Positions 60,117 through 64,000 of a DNA stretch of 64,000 nucleotides are shown piece by piece. The stretch covers positions 1,240,001-1,304,000 of the forward strand of contig NZ_JADALJ010000001.1 in assembly GCF_014876185.1 (NCBI RefSeq), given 5' to 3'. Source of the stretch: Rufibacter sp. LB8 (lineage in GTDB: Bacteria; Bacteroidota; Bacteroidia; Cytophagales; Hymenobacteraceae). Below the pieces are notes generated by a model. It did no database searches. It saw nothing but the letters and a program-made list of their open reading frames with translations, and was not told the DNA's origin. How positions within the stretch are numbered: the first letter of the stretch is position 1; every line of letters starts with the position of its first letter. A program made the translations under genes and the position numbers.

Positions 60117-61592
60117 TTATAAAACAGCTCCATGAAATACTGCCGGTTTGGGTTCGCCCAGTTTATAGACAAAGCCATTCACAATAGCGTATTTCACAGC
60201 GCCAGAAGCGTCTTTCAAGATAAAGTTGGCTTGTTTCTCCAGGGCCAGGCTGTGGTTGGCGGTTTGGTTGGCGGCCAGCAGGTTGAGCGGTAAAAGCGTG
60301 GGGTTCAGGTTGGCCAGACGGTTGGTGATTTTAACGGTGGTGTAGCCTTCGGCCAATAAAGTTTGGGCACGTTCCCAGGTCAGTTCACTCACGTCCTTCA
60401 GCGGGGTGGGAAATACGTTGCCGGGATGCATGGTGAGTCCTTGACCGTCCAGTTCCTCGTAGCCATAAAACACGCGCATGTCACCAATCTCTTCCACGGA
60501 GCTGCGGCGGTAAAAGCCATCGGGTAGTTGCGCGCTTAATTCGTCTCGATTAATACCAATGTCCATAAGTGTGTCGCGGTTTTTGTCCTGGTAGCGCACG
60601 TTCCGGATTACCAGGTCAAAGAGGTTGCGTTCGTTCTGAGGAATTTTGAAATAGTCTTCCAGTTTATACTTCTCGTAGCCTTTGTTCCCAATCAGATGCA
60701 GAGCGCTCAAAATGGTGGCGAAGTTGAGTTGCCGAATCACCTGTTTCTCAGGGTCGTTTTGGTAGCCGCCCGATTCAATCAAGATGACGCTGGTTCCCCA
60801 TTTCTGAATATTATCACCGAAGGCGCGCGGTTCATGTTCATCTGAATATTTTGCCACGTGGCCCGGAATCAATTGCTGCAAGCCTTCATTCATGCCCACA
60901 ATGGTGCGCATGGCGCGGTCCCGCACGGGGTTCACCGTCTGGGCGAAGTCAAAGGCCGGGGCCAGAAACGAAATAGTAGCTGGTTTGGCGGTGGCGCCCA
61001 CGGTGTAATAGCGGCTCTGGTCATGCAGGTTAAACCCGAATTCGGGCTTCAGGCTTTGCTGCAGGTTTTTGAGCAGGCGCGCCTCGGGGCTCTGCAGCCG
61101 GAGCGCATCGCGGTTCAGGTCAAGGCCCAGCGCATTGCGGCGCGTGAAAACCTCGGCTCCGTCTGGGTTGAGCATGGGCACAAAGTACAAGGTCAGGTTC
61201 TGAAGAATTTCTTGCACCGTGCCTTCCAACTTGCCGGGGTTCTGCAGCAGCTTGAACAAGTCAAACAGCGCCATGGTGGCCGTGGCTTCATCGCCGTGCA
61301 TCTGCGACCACAGCAACACCTTGGTCTGGCCGGTGCCTATTTTCACCAAGTAAATATCCCGGTTCTCCACCGACTTCCCGGCCACCTTCACCTCAAACCG
61401 CGGTTCCTTGGCCAGGTTCCGGAGCAAGGGCACCACGTCTTTGTGCTTGAACCTACGGTGCTGCAGGGTGGGTTCTTTGTGGTTCACATGTTCGTCAAAC
61501 GCCAGCTTGGCCACCTGCGCAGGCGCCACGGTCTGGCACTGTGCCGCCGGAAGTGTCATGAAAAGAAAAATGTATAAAAGTAGTTTCCTCAT
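60117..61592 (-). CDS. M14 family zinc metallocarboxypeptidase, secreted
   Basis: 491 residues from the ATG at 61592, giving a signal peptide (MRKLLLYIFLFMTLPAAQCQ). Zinc ligands: H99 and E102 in WSQMHGDEATATMALFDL and H190 in GFNLHDQ; the substrate-site stretch MLNPDGAEVFTRRNALGLDLNRDA is complete. It should be periplasmic and cleave peptides, perhaps cell-wall stem peptides such as gamma-D-Glu-DAP, releasing products for the epimerase encoded downstream. That role is inferred from the operon (gap of 57 bp). An upstream ATG at 61610 exists but places extra residues before the signal peptide. Confidence 0.9.
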   Translation of the reverse strand: MRKLLLYIFLFMTLPAAQCQTVAPAQVAKLAFDEHVNHKEPTLQHRRFKHKDVVPLLRNLAKEPRFEVKVAGKSVENRDIYLVKIGTGQTKVLLWSQMHGDEATATMALFDLFKLLQNPGKLEGTVQEILQNLTLYFVPMLNPDGAEVFTRRNALGLDLNRDALRLQSPEARLLKNLQQSLKPEFGFNLHDQSRYYTVGATAKPATISFLAPAFDFAQTVNPVRDRAMRTIVGMNEGLQQLIPGHVAKYSDEHEPRAFGDNIQKWGTSVILIESGGYQNDPEKQVIRQLNFATILSALHLIGNKGYEKYKLEDYFKIPQNERNLFDLVIRNVRYQDKNRDTLMDIGINRDELSAQLPDGFYRRSSVEEIGDMRVFYGYEELDGQGLTMHPGNVFPTPLKDVSELTWERAQTLLAEGYTTVKITNRLANLNPTLLPLNLLAANQTANHSLALEKQANFILKDASGAVKYAIVNGFVYKLGEPKPAVFHGAVL

Positions 61593-61790
61593 AAACTCTG
61601 AAGCCAGCATTTAGCCACTTTGTTTTGGTCCTGTGCATTTCCTCTTTTCTAGAGTTCGCCCAAAGCTGCGGTTAATGTAAGCACCTATTTCGGCTTACGG
61701 AAATGAAATTAAAATTTTTAACGTAAGTACTGAGACTTTTCTCAAAGAAAGGCTTTTTGAGTAATGAATTTTGGGTTGGGTCGGAAACAA

Positions 61791-61840
61791 AATTCCTGTT
61801 TTCGGGCTCGTTTCTGAAAATGAAGGCAAAAACAGGAATT
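61791..61840. repeat. Intergenic palindrome (IPR) copy 27
   Basis: AATTCCTGTTTTCGGGCTCG arm; right arm AAATGAAGGCAAAAACAGGAATT. The outer AATTCCTG/CAGGAATT ends are symmetric although the middle has decayed. Confidence 0.88.
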
Positions 61841-61910
61841 GGCACAGACACTCGCAGGAACTGCGCACACTACGAGGTCTTTTGAGCAACAGCAGTCGGA
61901 ACCTCCACCC

Positions 61911-61937
61911 TAGAGACAAGGCAGGGCCTTGTCTCTA
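61911..61937. repeat. Short hairpin TAGAGACAAGGC/GCCTTGTCTCTA
   Basis: Perfect 12-bp stem around AGG; not related to the main palindrome family. Confidence 0.7.
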
Positions 61938-61950
61938 CCACGCATTTCAA

Positions 61951-61998
61951 ATTTCCGTTTTCGGGCTCATTTCTGGAAATGAAGCCAAAAACGGAAAC
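61951..61998. repeat. Intergenic palindrome (IPR) copy 28
   Basis: ATTTCCGTTTTCGGGCTCAT arm; right arm AAATGAAGCCAAAAACGGAAAC. It lies 14 bp beyond the tsaD stop. Confidence 0.9.
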
Positions 61999-62012
61999 GC
62001 AGGAAACAATTA

Positions 62013-63017
62013 TCAGACTTTTAATCTGGGGTCTGGGCTGGCGTATTGGGTGGTGAAATCTCCGGCCAGGTATTGAAAATGCGCAGACATGGCAATCATG
62101 GCGGCATTGTCGGTGCAGTATTCAAAGGCGGGGAGGTACACGTTCCAGCCGTACTTTTTAGACGCTTCCTGCAAAGTGGCGCGCAAACCAGAGTTGGCCG
62201 AAACCCCGCCGGCAATGGCAATTTCTTTGATGCCGGTTTCCTTGGCTGCCAGGTGCAGTTTCTTCATCAAGGTTTGAATCAAGGCACTTTGAATGCTGGC
62301 GCAGATGTCGGCTAGGTTCTCTTTTATAAAATCTGGCTGCGCGGCACTGTTCTTCTTCACGAAGTTTAAAATACTAGTCTTAATTCCGCTGAACGAAAAA
62401 TCATAGCCGGGCAGGTTCACAATGGGGAACGTGAATTTAGTTGGGTCACCGGTAGCGGCCAGTTTGTCTAGCATTGGGCCGCCGGGGTACGGCAAGCCCA
62501 GGAGTTTGGCAGATTTATCAAATGCTTCGCCCACGGCATCATCAGTGGTTTGGCCCAAAACTTCCATGTCTAAGTGGCTTTTCACCAGCACAATCTGGGT
62601 GTGGCCGCCGCTCACGGTCAAACATAGGAACGGAAAACTGGGCGCGGGTTCATCAATAAAATGGGCCAGAATATGCGCCTGCATGTGGTTCACCTCAATT
62701 AATGGCAGGTTCAGGCCCAGCGCGAAGGACTTGGCAAACGAACAGCCTACCAACAGCGCGCCTAAAAGTCCGGGACCGCGGGTAAAAGCCACCGCATCTA
62801 ATTGGCTTTTTGCTATATTTGCTTTTTGCAGCGCCTGGGAAACCACGGGAATGATGTTTTGCTGGTGCGCCCTGGAGGCCAACTCCGGCACCACGCCACC
62901 GTATTGCTCATGAATAGCCTGGGTAGCCACAATGTTAGACAACACCCGTCCGTTTTGAATGACAGACGCAGATGTTTCGTCACAGGATGATTCAATCGCT
63001 AAGATAGTAGGGTTCAT
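62013..63017 (-). CDS. tsaD: tRNA N6-adenosine threonylcarbamoyltransferase TsaD
   Basis: 334 residues from the ATG at 63017 (MNPTILAIESSCDETSASVI, the standard start). The metal-binding HMQAH motif is at 111-115, GGVVPELASRAHQQNI near 41, the PYPGGP stretch near 185, and FSGIKTS and AGGVSANSGLR further on. It transfers the threonylcarbamoyl group to A37 of ANN-decoding tRNAs, with TsaB and TsaE encoded elsewhere. Its start codon is only 6 bp from the start proposed for the divergent TamB-like gene. Confidence 0.97.
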   Translation of the reverse strand: MNPTILAIESSCDETSASVIQNGRVLSNIVATQAIHEQYGGVVPELASRAHQQNIIPVVSQALQKANIAKSQLDAVAFTRGPGLLGALLVGCSFAKSFALGLNLPLIEVNHMQAHILAHFIDEPAPSFPFLCLTVSGGHTQIVLVKSHLDMEVLGQTTDDAVGEAFDKSAKLLGLPYPGGPMLDKLAATGDPTKFTFPIVNLPGYDFSFSGIKTSILNFVKKNSAAQPDFIKENLADICASIQSALIQTLMKKLHLAAKETGIKEIAIAGGVSANSGLRATLQEASKKYGWNVYLPAFEYCTDNAAMIAMSAHFQYLAGDFTTQYASPDPRLKV

Positions 63018-63023
63018 ATTCCG

Positions 63024-64000
63024 TTGGAGACGCACGACCAAGAGACGCAAAAGGTACAGAAAAACTACCCCAAAGGTATAGCAAAAGGGCTGTTAAAAAT
63101 AATCCTGGGCTTGGTTATCTTGGTGGTGCTGTTGGTGGGAGGCTTGGCCATTGCGCTCCGCTTCCCGAAGGTGCAGACGCGCATAGCCCAGAAAGCTGCC
63201 TCCATCTTATCTGAAACCATCAACCACAAAGTAACCATCGCCCGCGTTGACATAAAGTTCTTCAGTACCGTGGTGCTGGATAGCGTGCGCGTGCTGGACC
63301 GCCAGAACAAAACCCTCTTTTTCATTGGCCAAACTGAAGCCGATATTGGTTTCTTCCGGCTCTTCACCTTTGATAAATGGCGAATTCCGGTCACGGAAAA
63401 CAAAGTATTGGCTATCCCTTACCTTCGGCTTGATGCTAACCGCCTGGACATAAACACGCTCACGCTCACCAACCCAGAGGCTAATCTGATTCAATACAAA
63501 GGCTCAGACTCTTTGAACATGAGCACGTTCATCCGGTCATTGGGCAACCTGATCACGCAAGACACCGCGCAAGACCAGCAGCCTTTCAAATTCATGATTG
63601 ATGCGCTGGAAATTAAGAACGGGCACTTCACCTACCATGACTATAACCTGCCGTTTACTGACTACGGCCTTGACTATGACCACCTGGATTTAGAGCGCAT
63701 CAACGGCCGTTTCTCAGCTATTGACATTAAAGGTGACACCATTCACACCCAAATCACCGGCCTTACGGCGCAAGACAAAAAATCAAAGACGTTTCTGAAG
63801 CGTCTGGACACCAAGATGGTCTACGCCCCCACCTTTTGGGAATGGGGCGATTTGAACCTGCGCGTGAACAACAGTCATCTGGCCAAGTTTGTCCGGTTTG
63901 ACTACAACCGCTTCGGGAATTTTGTGGACTTCAACGACAGCGTGCACGTGACCGCTGATTTTGACAGCACCTACGTGACCTCAGATGACATCTCCATGTT
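63024..64000 (+). CDS. TamB-like translocation/assembly module protein, N-terminal part (3' end cut by window)
   Basis: The frame is open from a TTG at 63024 to the window end (325 codons); the upstream in-frame stop is at 63000 and there is no ATG or GTG until well inside the domain. The product starts ETHDQETQKVQKNYPKGIAKGLLKIILGLVILVVLLVGGLAIALRFPKVQTRIAQKAASILSETINHKVTIARVDIKFF: a basic stretch, one membrane anchor (about 22-41) and an AsmA/TamB-type beta domain. In Bacteroidota such genes are commonly next to tsaD. The full protein would reach from the inner to the outer membrane and help lipid or barrel-protein delivery. The TTG start is an inference. Confidence 0.82.
   Translation, partial: METHDQETQKVQKNYPKGIAKGLLKIILGLVILVVLLVGGLAIALRFPKVQTRIAQKAASILSETINHKVTIARVDIKFFSTVVLDSVRVLDRQNKTLFFIGQTEADIGFFRLFTFDKWRIPVTENKVLAIPYLRLDANRLDINTLTLTNPEANLIQYKGSDSLNMSTFIRSLGNLITQDTAQDQQPFKFMIDALEIKNGHFTYHDYNLPFTDYGLDYDHLDLERINGRFSAIDIKGDTIHTQITGLTAQDKKSKTFLKRLDTKMVYAPTFWEWGDLNLRVNNSHLAKFVRFDYNRFGNFVDFNDSVHVTADFDSTYVTSDDISM

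Noticed and set aside
6609-61998. Palindrome family as a CRISPR array
   Set aside because: Copies are single, kilobases apart, with no regular spacers and no cas genes.

Overview
The window is a piece of a Bacteroidota chromosome at roughly 50-55% G+C by eye. Lineage evidence includes type IX secretion sorting domains, a PorP/SprF partner, CarboxypepD-reg-like outer-membrane barrels with a GLPGLI protein, a DAHP synthase/chorismate mutase fusion, starts without Shine-Dalgarno sequences, and promoters of the TTG-N19-TAnnTTTG type. Gene content looks like Cytophagales/Hymenobacteraceae (Rufibacter-like); the genus is inference.

Layout. 1-2.9 kb: aromatic amino-acid operon (pheA end, aminotransferase, DAHP synthase/chorismate mutase). 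3.2-6.6 kb: secreted modular GH16 glucanase. 6.6-15.2 kb: HPF-like protein, two outer-membrane barrel proteins, GLPGLI protein, alpha/beta hydrolase. 15.2-16.7 kb: an A+T-rich island of two unknown genes separated by a folded attC-like site. 16.7-23 kb: an amber-interrupted DUF4256 gene, a large FAD/Fe-S oxidoreductase, a Crp-family regulator with two small genes, and a GNAT gene whose start is tandemly duplicated. 23.4-28.1 kb: giant Ig/PKD-like secreted protein plus PorP/SprF. 28.7-37.8 kb: housekeeping (pyrG, yidC, MBL hydrolase, parA, parB, DUF5683, dapB, lepB). 37.9-40.5 kb: GH9 cellulase and a deacetylase-like domain joined across a perfect -1 slippery sequence. 40.5-45.2 kb: ung, apaG, two methyltransferases, kdsA, coiled-coil protein. 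45.3-48.9 kb: cyanophycin synthetase and cyanophycinase. 49.3-51.4 kb: tRNA-Cys and rpsA. 51.7-57.5 kb: two TonB-plug-like mini-proteins (one amber-interrupted), HNH nuclease, NlpC/P60 peptidase, smpB, thioesterase, a disordered protein, SpmA/SpmB-like membrane protein. 57.9-61.6 kb: dipeptide epimerase, DUF1611 and M14 peptidase, a likely cell-wall peptide recycling operon. 62-64 kb: tsaD diverging from the start of a TamB-like gene.

The dominant non-coding signal is a family of about 27 intergenic palindromes of 42-60 bp built on TTCCGTTTTCGGGCTCATTT and its complement, mostly just 3' of genes. The arms covary (C/G swaps are mirrored) and the outermost bases differ between copies but stay self-complementary. 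They probably work as terminators or 3'-end hairpins, yet look like a dispersed repeat family. The other notable items are the attC-like cassette island, the GH9/deacetylase frameshift, two single-amber interruptions, and the duplicated GNAT start.
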